Part shown: one piece after another, positions 10,706 to 21,660 of the stretch
Numbering within the stretch: the first letter of the stretch is position 1
Layout of the letters: each line of letters starts with the position of its first letter
Notes under the pieces: generated by a model
What the model was told of the DNA's origin: nothing
The model's input: the letters and a program-made list of their open reading frames with translations, nothing else
Database searches by the model: none
Assembly: GCA_023897205.1 (NCBI GenBank)
Contig: JAHWDD010000005.1
Coordinates: 1,798,001-1,862,000, forward strand
DNA: 64,000 nucleotides
DNA from: Exophiala sp. HKRS030
Lineage: Eukaryota > Ascomycota > Eurotiomycetes > Chaetothyriales > Herpotrichiellaceae
Direction: 5' to 3'
Translations under genes and position numbers: made by a program

Positions 10706-11561
10706 ATAGAGCCGACCGTTCTGTGGGTGCAAGATATGGAATCCCCAAGGACTGGCGTGCTTGGCTTCACGTGGAAAGTACACCTGCTAGGTCAATATCT
10801 GAATGGACAGCCACTCCCAGTGTTGTTGCGAGTGTGAAATCTCCATTGTGCCCAACGTTGACGACACCACCACGAAAGAATTCGCTGCGTACACTTCGTC
10901 AGACGACGAGAGGATCAACATTCTCAGGCATGCCGCTAGTGACCAACTATTCCGAATCCGCCTCGACCAAACGAACGGGCCAATCAAAGCAGAGGCCTTG
11001 GCATGCAAGACCTGGACCTCAGAAGCCTTGTCTTTCTACTTGGAATAAAGGCATCAAAACAAGTAGATGTGGCAGATTACGAGGCATGAATAGATAGTGA
11101 TCACACAGAGGCAAAAATCATGGCATAATGAAGAATTCCAGAGAGGTGAATCTTCTCTCAAGATTTCTCGGATTTCATTGACTTAGTTCGGATTGCTGAC
11201 GGAGGGATGCGTTTGGTACGCCGTCGCCAGCTTTATCCAACAAGACTAACCAGCAACTGGTGATAAGGCTGAACGCCATCGTCCACCATGGTCGGGCCTG
11301 GAACCCATTGCAACCTTCATATCATCGCGTATCGCCGTCGCAGTTGCAACATAATTGCTGCTGTTTGTACCCAATCTGATATCGACTCGTGAAAATGCTC
11401 AGGTCCAACACTTCTCGGATTGGCACAAGCTTTCAAAGACCGTCAAGCAGATCGAAAGGTATCGGATTTTTGGTAATGTGCCACTCTGATGGATTTCTCC
11501 GAGTAGCGACCTTTTGTCCTTGCACGCATTTTGGTGATCATGCATCAAAACCCCGAGTTTC
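10706..11561. other. intergenic region
   Basis: Upstream region of the zinc-cluster gene and downstream region of SmB, both on the minus strand. Open frames here are short and show no motif. Nothing is annotated. Confidence 0.45.
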
Positions 11562-12300
11562 TTATCTTCCTCCAAACCCTGGCGGTGGAAATCCTCTACC
11601 TTGAGGTGGAGGTCCTCCTTGGAAGCCGGGTGGTGGCTGGAAACCAGCTGGAGGGCCACCAGGAGGACCACCAAAACCGGGTGGCGGGCCTCCAAAGCCA
11701 GGCGGGGGACCACCAGGAGCACCTGGACCTCCTCTTCCTCCAAATCCTGGCGGTGGCGCTCCTCCTGGGAAACCTCCTGGAGGGAATCCAAATCCTCCTG
11801 GCGGCGGTGGACCGCCAATACCCGCAGCTGGACCACCCAAGCCTACTGGCAGGCCTCGCCCTGCCGGCTTCGATATTCCTGCTCCTGCTTGCAGAGCTGT
11901 TGCAGTACCACCTGGTGCAGACTGGCCCAGTCGTGCCGATGGGTCGGACGGGGGAGGACCTTCGACGCTACAGCTGACGATATTCGTTCCACGGAGAATA
12001 ACCAATCCAAGTGTGCGCTTCTCTTCCGCTTCGACCGCCGCCGCCGCCGCTGCAGAGCCAGGAGCCGGAGGGGCACCGGATCGGTTTTGCTTGCGTTTGA
12101 CCTTGCGGAATTCCTCAGTGTCGGCGAGAACCAGGTTCATGTGTTTGTCGAACGCTAGCATTTGGCCAGTCATCTGTCTTCCATCCTTCATCGTAACGCG
12201 CATGCGATAGTTGATGAGATTTTGCTGAAATGTTTGTTAGCACACAATATGTATGACACGCAGCTAAAAGACATACCATTTTTCCCTGCTTGTTCGCCAT
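11562..12300 (-). CDS. SMB1: small nuclear ribonucleoprotein SmB
   Basis: Exons 12300-12277 (the eight residues MANKQGKM) and 12224-11562 give 228 aa. SmB is one of the seven Sm proteins that form a ring on U1, U2, U4 and U5 snRNAs. Sm motif 1 is seen in [20 protein letters not shown] followed by [11 protein letters not shown], and motif 2 in [13 protein letters not shown]. An Ala-rich linker and a long Gly/Pro tail follow, with repeated PPPGFGG and PPGGFPGG units, typical of SmB/N proteins. The very short first exon ends inside the first helix, restored as [11 protein letters not shown]. The gene shares a 444-bp divergent promoter with RPL11. Confidence 0.93.
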
Positions 12301-12744
12301 GATTGCAAGAGCGGCGCACGAATGCGGCGTGACTTTGAGTTGATAGTTTTGTTTTGATCAAAAAATATGTATGCTTGCGCAGTACAGAGCCGCAGCCCGA
12401 CTACGTCTGCCAGACGATGGCTGCAACACTTTCTGAAGATGGAAGTGAAACAGGCTCGAACTGACGATTCTTGCCTTGTAGCGCTGGATGGTTGTTTCTG
12501 GTTTGAGGCCTTGTTCAATCGCAGGAATGTCGCGAATGGTCAAAAAAGCTGCAGCGACGGAGCCAACCCCAATTGAGACTAGTGCGGACATATATCTTGG
12601 CACCACGCCAAGCCAGATTCATTGCGCACGCTGATTTTTCGTGTCAATCGCAGGACCACCACCTCGACTTTTGATATCCAAACACCCATCGAAAACCCAA
12701 AGAACTCTGTCGCACTCGTTAAACCCACCATCTCTACATACACG
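12301..12744. promoter_or_regulatory. divergent promoter of SmB and RPL11
   Basis: These 444 bases separate the start codons of SmB (-) and ribosomal protein L11 (+), two constitutively needed RNA-related genes, so they probably hold both promoters. An 82-codon frame on the minus strand (12606-12358) was considered and rejected. No known binding site is assigned. Confidence 0.55.
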
Positions 12745-13397
12745 ATGGCGGAAGGCAACGACAAGAGCTCAAACCCCATGCGGGAGTTGCGCATCGACAA
12801 GCTCGTCCTGAACATTTCAGTCGGCGAGTCTGGCGATCGTCTCACCCGTGCAGCAAAGGTGTTGGAACAACTGTCTGGTCAAACTCCTGTCTACAGTACG
12901 CTCTATCTTGTTTCCTTTCTCTCACACACACACATACACCCTCACAGACCCATGGTGTAGTTATTTTCTCGAGTGGTTCGGTTTTCTCGCTAACGCAAGT
13001 TTTTTTTCCTTTTCCAACAGGCAAGGCTCGCTACACCGTCCGATCCTTCGGTATCCGTCGTAACGAAAAGATCGCCGTGCACGTCACGGTCCGAGGACCC
13101 AAGGCCGAGGAGATCCTCGAGCGAGGCCTCAAGGTCAAGGAATACGAACTCCGCCGCAAGAACTTCAGCGAGACCGGCAACTTTGGTTTCGGCATCTCGG
13201 AACACATCGACTTGGGTATCAAGTACGACCCCGCCATCGGTATCTACGGTATGGACTTCTACTGCTGCATGTCGCGACCCGGTGCGAGAGTCGCCAGACG
13301 GCGACGTGCGAAGGCGAAGGTCGGCCGAAGCCACAAGGTCGGCAAGGACGACACTGTCAAATGGTTCAAGACTCGATTCGAGGGTATCGTGCGATAG
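12745..13397 (+). CDS. RPL11: 60S ribosomal protein L11 (uL5)
   Basis: Exons 12745-12895 and 13021-13397 give 175 aa, the usual length. uL5 sits in the central protuberance of the large subunit, near 5S rRNA, and contacts P-site tRNA. The sequence is highly conserved: [20 protein letters not shown], then [20 protein letters not shown], then [20 protein letters not shown], and the C-terminal [13 protein letters not shown]. The 125-nt intron is long for this window and holds a CA repeat at about 12922-12935 and a polyT tract before its acceptor. Ribosomal protein genes often keep longer regulatory introns; this is general knowledge, not shown here. Confidence 0.97.
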
Positions 13398-13964
13398 ATG
13401 AATCCCCGCCGGGCACCGTCGAGGAGGGGAGATGGAGAAAAAAAATGAGCCGTTGATCACCGCCGTTTTTGAAGCATCAAGATCGACTTGCCCACCGAGG
13501 AGAAAGAAGATGATGGTTCAAGTCGATGGAGAGAGAACTGGAGGCATAGGTCCGCCGCCGCGTTGTGGTCCAGACTTTCACGAACCCAAAAAAGGCACAT
13601 GCCCGCCAAATTAGGTCTGGCCCTGGGAATGGGAAGATCAAGAATAGCTTTCTACCTGCAACAGATCATGTGCATGCATATCCTAAATCCGCAATGACAA
13701 AAAAAGGCACCAAGACAATCTCTTCATATATGCTTTCTGTTATGGTTAACTGTAAATCTGATCTTTTACGTTTTGCTTGATACACTAAAATTATCATCTC
13801 ATTTGCCGATCCATATGTGTTGTAAAATGTTCAACAATATTTTCCGTCCAACGCCATGCTTGATGCAAATATATCCAATCATGTAGTCATGCTCGTGTCA
13901 CTTCACAGTTTTGTGTCAATCGCCGTTCCCTTCTAGATTGTCCTGAGCGCATATTCGTTTCTGC
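13398..13964. other. convergent intergenic region
   Basis: The 3' UTRs of RPL11 (+) and the membrane protein gene (-) meet here. It is AT-rich after 13680. No gene or structured element is seen. Confidence 0.5.
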
Positions 13965-15481
13965 TCATGTTGGTCGAATCTCTTCTGGAGACCGTTCAGC
14001 CGAGGTGACGCCTGGTGACACTGGCGTATTCGGCTCTGTAGCTCCTGAGACACTAATGCTGGGCAAGTTGAGCTGTGGTAGCCTGGGAGCGTTGCTAGGG
14101 ACTCTGGTCGGCTCTCCAGCTCTTGCGGCTCTTGCGGCAGCATTACTGGCTGCCCTTGCTACGGCAGCCTCATAAGAAGGAGCATCACCCCACTCCAGCA
14201 CCTCATAATCTGGAGGGAGATGAGCTGGGTCAGACTCTGTCGCCGGGATCCGCGATTCTCCAATGTCATCCGAGCCGGTACTCTCGTCTGGTGTAAACCT
14301 GTTTGCTGTTGGCGAAGAATTTGTGGTACCACTCTGGCGTTCATCGCTCTGGGAGCTTCGACGTCTGGCACCATCGCCTGCAACCGTAGACCCTGGCGTA
14401 GGCTGACCGTCAACTTCTGATCCGGCGGTTGTGACGCTAACATCGCTGATCGAGCGGTCTCGTGTGTGTGGTCGAGACATGGTCGTCATCGAAGTAGCAT
14501 CCGAATACAATCGAGGTCGACCACCCGCCTCGCCCATCGGCGCCGCTCCGTTCAATAGTCCACCTCGTTCTGATTCATTGCTATTGGCACGGAGTCTAGT
14601 ACCATCATGCCGTACTTCGCCCAGGGAGCCGTATGCCACACTAGATACTCTTCGATCACGGCCGCGTGACTGATGTTCTGCAATCAATGTTGCAGCGGAG
14701 ACGCTGACGCCTCCATTTAGAGTGGTTGCACTGTCGTTGGCTCGCTGGCGAGATTCGAGTCGTAGTTCTTCTAGTCGGGCCGTGTCACCTCGCTCCCGAG
14801 CCTCTCTTCTTTCGCGCCTGCGCTCCTCTCGCTCAGCTTGTTCACGGCGTCGGGCTACCCGGATCTGGTACAGAGATTCCATTTGATCTTCACGACGTGT
14901 CTCTTCTTCATCCGCAGTTTCCGGGAACTCGACGACTGTGTCCATACCGGCCCTTTCGCCTTCCCTTCCGATGACTTGTTCGGTATCTTTAGGTGTGCGG
15001 GAGTACGCAGGTAGAGTAATGACGCTTCTGACACTGGTATTGCGATCGACGCCTGCGCCCGAGCCAGAGCCGCTGATATTGTTACCGGTGTATGCAGTAT
15101 TGGTGGAGGACAGGTCTCGATTTCGAACGGCCGAGTATTTCCCTCCAGGTTGCCATGTCTGCCACTTTCTCTTCAGAAACTGGGTAGGTATATAACGAGG
15201 ACTTTTGCCTTGTTGCTTCCACTTCCGCAGGAAAGAGTAGAGCAATATTGAGAGCGTAATGACCCCGACTATTGCTACTATAATCTGATATTGTAAGAAT
15301 GGTGTGCTTCATGCAAATAAGAAGAACCTACTCCTATTGTGATAGCACTCCCGCTGATGCCTCCGCCTCCTCCTCCACTGCCGCCGCCGCCGTCTCCGCC
15401 TCCAGGCGGTCCAGATTGTCGGGAGTATAAGTGACTCTCATCATGTCTTTCCAGGAGCGATCGAACGGGCAAAACGGTCAT
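13965..15481 (-). CDS. single-pass membrane protein with PY-type motifs, function unknown
   Basis: Exons 15481-15332 and 15284-13965 give 489 aa. I do not recognise the family. A short N-terminal segment (about 1-25) leads to a Gly-rich stalk (residues 26-41, mostly G), then one membrane span near 45-68 (SAITIGIIVAIVGVITLSIL) that appears only when the 47-nt intron is removed, and a basic stop-transfer (RKWKQQGK). The remaining 410 residues are probably cytosolic: a charged helix rich in Arg/Glu (about 155-205), Ser/Thr-rich disordered stretches and a C-terminal patch with LPPDYEVLEW and APSYEAA. LPAY, PPDY and PSY resemble PY motifs that recruit Rsp5/Nedd4 ubiquitin ligases; an adaptor role at the vacuole or plasma membrane is inference only. 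Confidence 0.75.
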
Positions 15482-16582
15482 TTTGGAATTTAATATTGTG
15501 AGAGTTGAGGGAGCGGAAAGCTGTCGATCTCGCTATCGGGCCATTCGCTTGAGATGGATCTGCAGCCGCCGGACGCAAAGTGGACGAAGAGAAGAGTGTA
15601 TTGAAGCAAGGTGATTGATGAAGTGCAAGAGTGAAACTCATATGTTAATATCAGCCTGACATGAAGATGGCTGACATGAACACGAATAATACGGGAAGTC
15701 AAATGAGCCTTGGTTGTAAGCTTGCAGAACGGTGGTGGCTGTGGTTTGCCTCATAAATCCTGGAGTCGCTATTTAACCGCGAGAGGCACAAGGCACGTCA
15801 GCGCCAGTCGATCTCGTACTAACCAAGTTGACATCGAATGCATGGGTCCGAAATGCTCGTGCTAAAGAAACCTGAGACACGCGGCTGCGGTCAAACAGGG
15901 TCTTGGTCGACTCGACTCATCTCGACGATCGCGTAATCTAGTTTCTTTGGGTTTAGCAAACCACCTTGCATGGTGTAGTTGAGATGTGATCGAGAGGTTG
16001 AGATTTTGTGTCTTCGACCAGATCCCAACCCTGTGGCTGTGCAAGTGTGTCCCCTCAAAACTGCAACAATACTGCCTATTGTATCAACAGAGAACAGTAC
16101 AAAGATCTACTCATACTTGTTCTGTGATTTCCTCTATTGTTTTGAACAATTTCAGACTTCCATAGTGACCTCTGAATAGTTTCGCCCCACGCTTATCACA
16201 GAGCGTCAGCACGACTGCTATAAGTGCGTTATGCTAGCAAAGAAAGCAAATGCATGCTCGCGAATCAAGCAGGCCAACCTCAGGTGCGAAAATGGCTGGC
16301 TTCTTCTACAGAGTTCAACTTCCATTGCACGAGCCATTGCATCGAAGGGAAGTGAACGAGTAACTCGTAGAATTTCAGGGCCAGTACGAATACGAGTAGG
16401 CGGCGCGTAGGCGTCAAACAGCCTTGCCGCTTTAATTAAACCACCCCCGGAACATCTTCGGCTCCTGGTTTGTTTACCTTGGACGAGGCTCGTAAACACC
16501 AAGCACCAGATTCGACGTTTTGTTCTCAATCTCCAACATTCATTAGTCCTTTCAACATCATACGGGCGACATAGTAGACAAC
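15482..16582. promoter_or_regulatory. divergent intergenic region
   Basis: About 1.1 kb between the starts of the membrane protein (-) and the Cep57-like gene (+). It must hold both promoters. No motif, repeat or RNA gene stands out. Confidence 0.45.
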
Positions 16583-18057
16583 ATGCCTTCGCGTTTTGAT
16601 CAAGGTACAGCAGGTACCGGCTATAGCAGCATTCATTCCGCCGATGCCTTCGTTGGCGACTACCAAGTATATTGTCCTCCTCGTGCGTGCTATTCTTCTA
16701 CTCACACTAAATCCAGGTCATGTACACGCCCGGCAATTCACCACCAAGCCAACGACCCCAGAAAAAAGCGACTCGCTTTAGTAGAGCAGTCTCCTCGAAA
16801 TCACAACACAGCCAGTCCATCATGCTACCAACCAACATCCCCAACACATCTCAAATCCTCGCGGACAACGGCTCCCTACCGAACGTTCAGATCCACTACA
16901 CGGTTCCGGCCGATGAAAAACAGATTGTCGCTTCTCTGCGTACCCTCCAGCGTGACTTGAACGAAGCTATGAATACGATCAACATCTTGACCCGCGAACG
17001 TGACGAAGCCCTCCTCGAGCTTAGGATGCTCCAAGCTACGTCCAAAAAGTCCACAATGCCAGCTAGCAAGAACAAAGCGTCTGCACGCGTAGATGAAGAA
17101 CTCTTCGACCTCAGTCGCTCTCTCGAGTCTCCTAAGAGGTCTCCAGCAAGACGCGCATCTACCAAAAGCGTTGCTGCAGAGCCGCAACAAGACCAAGCTG
17201 CAAGAACAACTGACTCGAACGACGCACGAGTTTTGTCCCCCGTCGGCGTCAACCGCCCAGCCTCACCCGTCTCCGAAAGACGAATCGCATCGCGATTTGG
17301 GGACAAATACAAGAAACCCGCCCTCAACGACACCGAGAACAGCATGATGGAAGACCCGACCGCAGCATCTAATACGTCTCGTCGTCGCCGCCGGGTCTCC
17401 CTAGACGAGAACATGACGTCTGCATACATAATCCCCGACATTACCGTCAGTCAACCGATCAAGGCAAAATCACAAGCCCGACCCAATGTCTCAAAGGAAG
17501 CCCAAAGCGTGTTACACAGCCACGACCCAGAACATATTGAGCACTGCGCGGTCTGCCAACGTCTGACCAGCACCACCAAGAAGACAACAAAACAAGTCAC
17601 CCATGCTGTCCCGTCAAAGAACGACCGTGTCGTGTCGCAAACAAGGGCCCGGGTTCAGCCCATTCAGGCTGGAGACGACGATGATTCCGAGCTCGACCTG
17701 GAGGGAGGCATTGGCCTTAAAAACTCCAAGAAGGATTTCACGGCGCAAGTTACCCAGCTCATGAAGAACGTGATGCTCGAAGAACCTACTCTACGACCGA
17801 AGCTCAACCCTCATCATGCCCTTGCTAACGTCAAAAAACTTCTCACGGACCAATTCCTCGAAGCCAAGCGCAAACACGCCGCTGCATGGCAGAAGTACGA
17901 TGCGATCGAGGCGCCCCTACACAGCAAGAGACACGCAGCTGCAGGCGAGGAAATGTTGTATTGGTCGACAAAGATGGAGCAATGCCGTGTGAATCTGGAT
18001 CAGTTGCGGGATGTCGAGGAGGGCATGAGGACCGAGGGAAGCCAAAGTGAGATGTGA
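16583..18057 (+). CDS. Cep57-like centrosome/spindle-pole microtubule-binding protein
   Basis: Exons 16583-16666 and 16717-18057 give 474 aa. Cep57-type proteins (Ppc89 in fission yeast is a related spindle-pole scaffold) anchor structures at the microtubule-organising centre. Seen here: a short N-terminal segment, a predicted coiled coil at about 90-135 (core TLQRDLNEAMNTINILTRER), a Ser/Arg-rich linker, the motif HDPEHIEHCAVCQRL near residue 295 typical of the microtubule-binding region, and a C-terminal helical segment of about 100 residues that starts DFTAQVTQLMKNVM. The 50-nt intron has ACTAAAT before its acceptor and puts VMYTPGN in frame with the first exon. The family assignment is fairly sure; the exact orthologue is not. 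Confidence 0.75.
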
Positions 18058-19321
18058 TCGTATTGTTTTCATGAATGATAGTTGACCTACCGGGGATTGG
18101 CGTTTACGGAAAAAGCGTTTTGGGCAGAGCTGATGGACTTGTTGGACTAGACTCCAAGTCAATGATGTATGCATCTGTTCGTTTCTTTTCGCGAGACTTA
18201 AAGGAAGCACGTACTTGTTTTGTCATTGAATTCATGTGCTGATGTTGACAATTGATTCGGCCTGAAAACTCCTAGACCATCATTGAAATCAAGTCCCAAG
18301 TTGTAATACCCGGGTACTGTACCAGGATACCTACTAGATACCTTGACGTTTTTTCCGCTGGACATTACTTTGGTGGACACAAGAGCATTGAAATACCTGG
18401 TGTCTCGGGGTACCCGTACTTCAGGTACTCTAAGTTCAGGTGGGTAGAAAAAAGGCACGGTGTTTCGACAGACAGATACAATACACACATGTCAGGTATG
18501 GAATTGCTGTGTACACGAAAACTCGACATGAGTACACATGTGCGCGTACGAGTACAAGTGTCCGCAGAGTCTCCGTCGCAGAAGTACAGTAAAATGTTTC
18601 GTGAAACACGACATGCGAGTCAAAAGTATGATGACGTCGGTGACGCGGAAACTTTCCCAAGGAAGTATGTCAGTTGCCTCATTCGGACAAAAGTCGTCTT
18701 TTGCTGAGGCTGCATGTCACTCTTCCCTGCGGGCGGGCAGGACCGGGGTGACAGCAACTTTCCTGATCAAGTAGGCTGGTTGCTCCATCTGGACAAATGT
18801 CATCTTTTCCTGAGACTGCATGTCACTTTCTCCCTCAGTGGCGTGCATGCCAGGGTGACAGCTACTTTCCTGACCGAGTATGTCAGTTGCCTCGTTCGGA
18901 CAAACATCATCCTTTCCTGAGGCTGCATGTCACTCTCGATCCGTCCTTGACCTCATCAGGATTAGCGCTCCTGCAACTCGAACGCACCTCACGCCCCGTC
19001 ACTCTGCAGTGCCCCCAGTCCTACTACTCATCTGTTTATCTACCTAGGCAGGTCTACTTCTCACCTTTTGGAAGATCTTGATGCAACAACATCGCGGGGA
19101 CATTTGGTTTCTGACAAAAACTTCCAAATTTTCATTTTCTTGGTTTCCACATACCATGAATATCTCCCGCGAGCTCGAGACAAAACTGTCACCAAGGCTT
19201 ACGGACCAAACATTGGCAATTTGACAATTTTTTTTCTTCTCTTTTTAACATTACACCGCTCTCAGTGGCAGAAGTATTTTCTTGAGATCTATGTAGGTAC
19301 TCTCTCATCTTCACCTTTTAG
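18058..19321. other. convergent intergenic region with tandem repeat
   Basis: About 1.26 kb between the 3' ends of the Cep57-like gene (+) and the HET gene (-), much longer than other convergent spacers here. Bases 18300-18435 are dense in short GGTAC/GTACC words. A tandem repeat follows at 18640-18940 (listed separately). No coding gene is supported; the short plus-strand frames across the repeat simply read the repeat. Confidence 0.55.
18640..18940. repeat. tandem repeat, period about 107 bp, three diverged copies
   Basis: Three copies begin near 18640, 18747 and 18854, the last slightly short. Each starts with GGTGACNGC followed by AACTTTCC or TACTTTCC, then a TATGTCAGTTGCCTC-type block (18666, 18772, 18879; spacing 106 and 107), then GGACAAA and finally GAGGCTGCATGTCACT. 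Copies 1 and 3 are closest in the middle block; copy 2 has diverged more (TAGGCTGGTTGCTCC). The period is not a multiple of three, so this is not a protein repeat. Confidence 0.85.
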
Positions 19322-21157
19322 CTAAAGCAAAATCACATCTTGGAAATCATCATCCCGACCACGGCCGTGATCCTCCTTGATAAACTCTCCAAGCATGATG
19401 CCTTCCACATAGCAGTCACCGACAAGTCTGTATTGATGAGCCTTCGGCAGCAGTGGTTCAGAAGAAGTTGGACTACTCTCATCCAGGCGGCCTTCGTCAT
19501 CCGGACTGATCGGACGCAGGACGAAAGGTACCCTGCCTCCTGCGAGAATGTAGACAGCATCACCCTCTTTGGTGCTCTGGGGTGCGAGACAAATGTACCC
19601 TTTGGTGGTTATGGCAAGGCGCCTTTTCGCTATGGCCAAGAGCAACGGAGAAGCCGCGGTTTCATCGTGATCTGCTATCTTGTCGGGGTCGGCTCTGAAG
19701 TTCGCGATGGAGACCGTGTACGACCGCTCAGGGTCAATGCCATAGCTATTGTGCCTGGTGCCACACATGACGGCTTTGCAATACGCTTGCCAGACAGTTT
19801 GGTTCCCACGGATATACTCTGTATGTTCGATGTCGGCGAAGACGGCTCTGCAAAGGACCTCCCACTGCATCAAGGCCTGCAAATGCCATCGGTGACGGGC
19901 GTCTCTTCTTCGATCGTGACAATGGCCTACGTGTGCGATTGTGTCGACATGGCCGCCACGAAGAAGTAGGGCTTTGGAGCGCTGGAGTAGCTCTGCCGAT
20001 GCCGTCAGGCTACATGATGCATCAAAGGACACAATAGAGTGAGCACGAAGCCTCTCAACCTCGAAATTGTAGCGGCTGGAATAGTCAGGGACCCATGAAG
20101 GCAAGCCACTGACGCTGTTCGTCGTATGTGCACTCTGAAGAAGCAATGTCAATGACTTCGACTTCCTGATTATCTCTAAAGTAAAGAGCATGAAAACGTC
20201 ACCAAGGTCTTTGGTGTAGTCTGGCTCAATCAGGGAGGTCCTGAGCATGCGGTCGGCCAAAGCCAGAATGCCGAAGATACGATCCCTGGGATCGGTCACA
20301 TGGCGAAGTCTGATGTCGAAAAGAATATCATTCAAAACAGATATCGAGATGTCCCAGTTGACCTGTGAGTCGAGTGCCAGTAAGCAAGCTAGGTGGTGAA
20401 GATTGCGATGGGTGAAGAGAGTGGTCACGGCTAGCGTCAACGAGTCGAAGCCCTTGAGTAGGAGTTCAGTGGGCAACCCAGGCTTCACGCCACGGAGAGC
20501 CTGAAATTTGAGATCAAAGTGATTATGCCTGAACAGCTTCAGCACTTCGACATCAAAGAACTTGTCTCGAAATTGGAACACGAGTTTTTTGGCGAGAACG
20601 AATTCCTGGACCACCCAGACCCTCGTCCACCATGCGTCAAGCCGAAGTCCTGACAGCCATTCCACATGTGTAGCGTCCATCGGTCGCCCGGTATGGACTG
20701 TCCGCAAGAGGATGTCAACAGCCCTTCCCACGTAGGGTGAGGAGGTGGAATCCGGATTGAGGAAGACACGGACGATTCTTGCGCCGGCGAAGATGTGCTG
20801 CATGATCCAGATCTGTTGGCTCTTCTCGTCATTGTCAAGCTGGTTGATACTGATGGCATCACACCAGAATGCTTTGGTTCCCGTTTTGATTTGGCAGTGC
20901 CTCATGTTGGTCGTCAAAATCGATGCCACGGAATATCGTTGACCGTTGATAAACATGGTCCGGAGGTCCCCAGCATCCGCCCAGGCGTACGAAATGGCGT
21001 CGTATACCACATCGTCGTGTATAGAGACTATTTGAAAGTCTCCAGAGATAGGGTCGTCTGGGTCATCGTAGTCGTCAAGGACAAGAATTCTAAACTCCCC
21101 TTTGGAAGGGTCGACTGGCGGCCATATTGATGAAGTGATTGATGAAGCCAAAGACAT
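19322..21157 (-). CDS. HET-domain protein (heterokaryon incompatibility type)
   Basis: An intronless 611-aa frame. HET domains occur in fungal allorecognition proteins that trigger cell death when unlike individuals fuse, though many HET proteins have no known role. The domain lies at about 50-200: block one reads VYDAISYAWADAG, and the next blocks are FWCDAISINQLDNDEKSQQI and WIMQHIFAGARIVRVFLN. Downstream, WTRVWVVQEFVLAKKLVFQF and DPRDRIFGILALADR are also standard in this family. The C-terminal 250 residues contain GLPSWVPDYS and a terminal region usual for these proteins; no NACHT, patatin or other partner domain is seen. The gene appears intact. A tandem repeat lies just downstream of its 3' end. 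Confidence 0.92.
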   Translation of the reverse strand: MSLASSITSSIWPPVDPSKGEFRILVLDDYDDPDDPISGDFQIVSIHDDVVYDAISYAWADAGDLRTMFINGQRYSVASILTTNMRHCQIKTGTKAFWCDAISINQLDNDEKSQQIWIMQHIFAGARIVRVFLNPDSTSSPYVGRAVDILLRTVHTGRPMDATHVEWLSGLRLDAWWTRVWVVQEFVLAKKLVFQFRDKFFDVEVLKLFRHNHFDLKFQALRGVKPGLPTELLLKGFDSLTLAVTTLFTHRNLHHLACLLALDSQVNWDISISVLNDILFDIRLRHVTDPRDRIFGILALADRMLRTSLIEPDYTKDLGDVFMLFTLEIIRKSKSLTLLLQSAHTTNSVSGLPSWVPDYSSRYNFEVERLRAHSIVSFDASCSLTASAELLQRSKALLLRGGHVDTIAHVGHCHDRRRDARHRWHLQALMQWEVLCRAVFADIEHTEYIRGNQTVWQAYCKAVMCGTRHNSYGIDPERSYTVSIANFRADPDKIADHDETAASPLLLAIAKRRLAITTKGYICLAPQSTKEGDAVYILAGGRVPFVLRPISPDDEGRLDESSPTSSEPLLPKAHQYRLVGDCYVEGIMLGEFIKEDHGRGRDDDFQDVILL

Positions 21158-21660
21158 TGTCTCTGTGAGACTAAGCGGTGTAGCGCAGTACCGTCACAAT
21201 GCACACCCTAGGATAGATAAAGTATGTATCGTAAGTCAATCTGGCCATGATCACTCTTTGGTAATATTCATGGCTTGAGATCGACAACCGTCGGACTGCG
21301 AATGGGAACATTGGTTTCGTTCGGATCTGAAAGTGGCTGTTCACTTTCGCTGTGTTGGCAGCAGGGGTTGAGGCAACGGCGCCTGATCATTTTCAGATAC
21401 ACCGGCCTAGTATCACCGTGGTATTAATTCTATACATAAAGAAAATCTGTTATAAATAAAATGTGAACTCCTGTCTTCTCACGTTGTCTCTAGAGCAAGT
21501 ATTGCGAATACACAAATTTGAAGACTGTTCGTGCTATCGTTTGTTAGCTTATTCACTGATGAAGGCGTGTCTCGTCTATGGAAACAACTTTACACTTGAA
21601 TAACTCGGGTCTGCATGACCAATGGCATAATTTCCTACCAATTACTTTTGGTGCACCAGG
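21158..21660. other. intergenic region
   Basis: Upstream of the HET gene and downstream of eIF3b (both minus strand). It is AT-rich around 21420-21480. No gene or repeat is seen. Confidence 0.5.

Noticed and set aside
12358..12606. 82-codon minus-strand frame whose start ([16 protein letters not shown]) resembles a mitochondrial membrane anchor
   Set aside because: It lies in the divergent promoter of SmB and RPL11, has no recognisable continuation or exon to splice to, and its remainder is unlike a protein.
18714..18920. 68-codon plus-strand frame over the tandem repeat
   Set aside because: It only reads the repeat; the period is not a multiple of three, so the copies fall in different frames.
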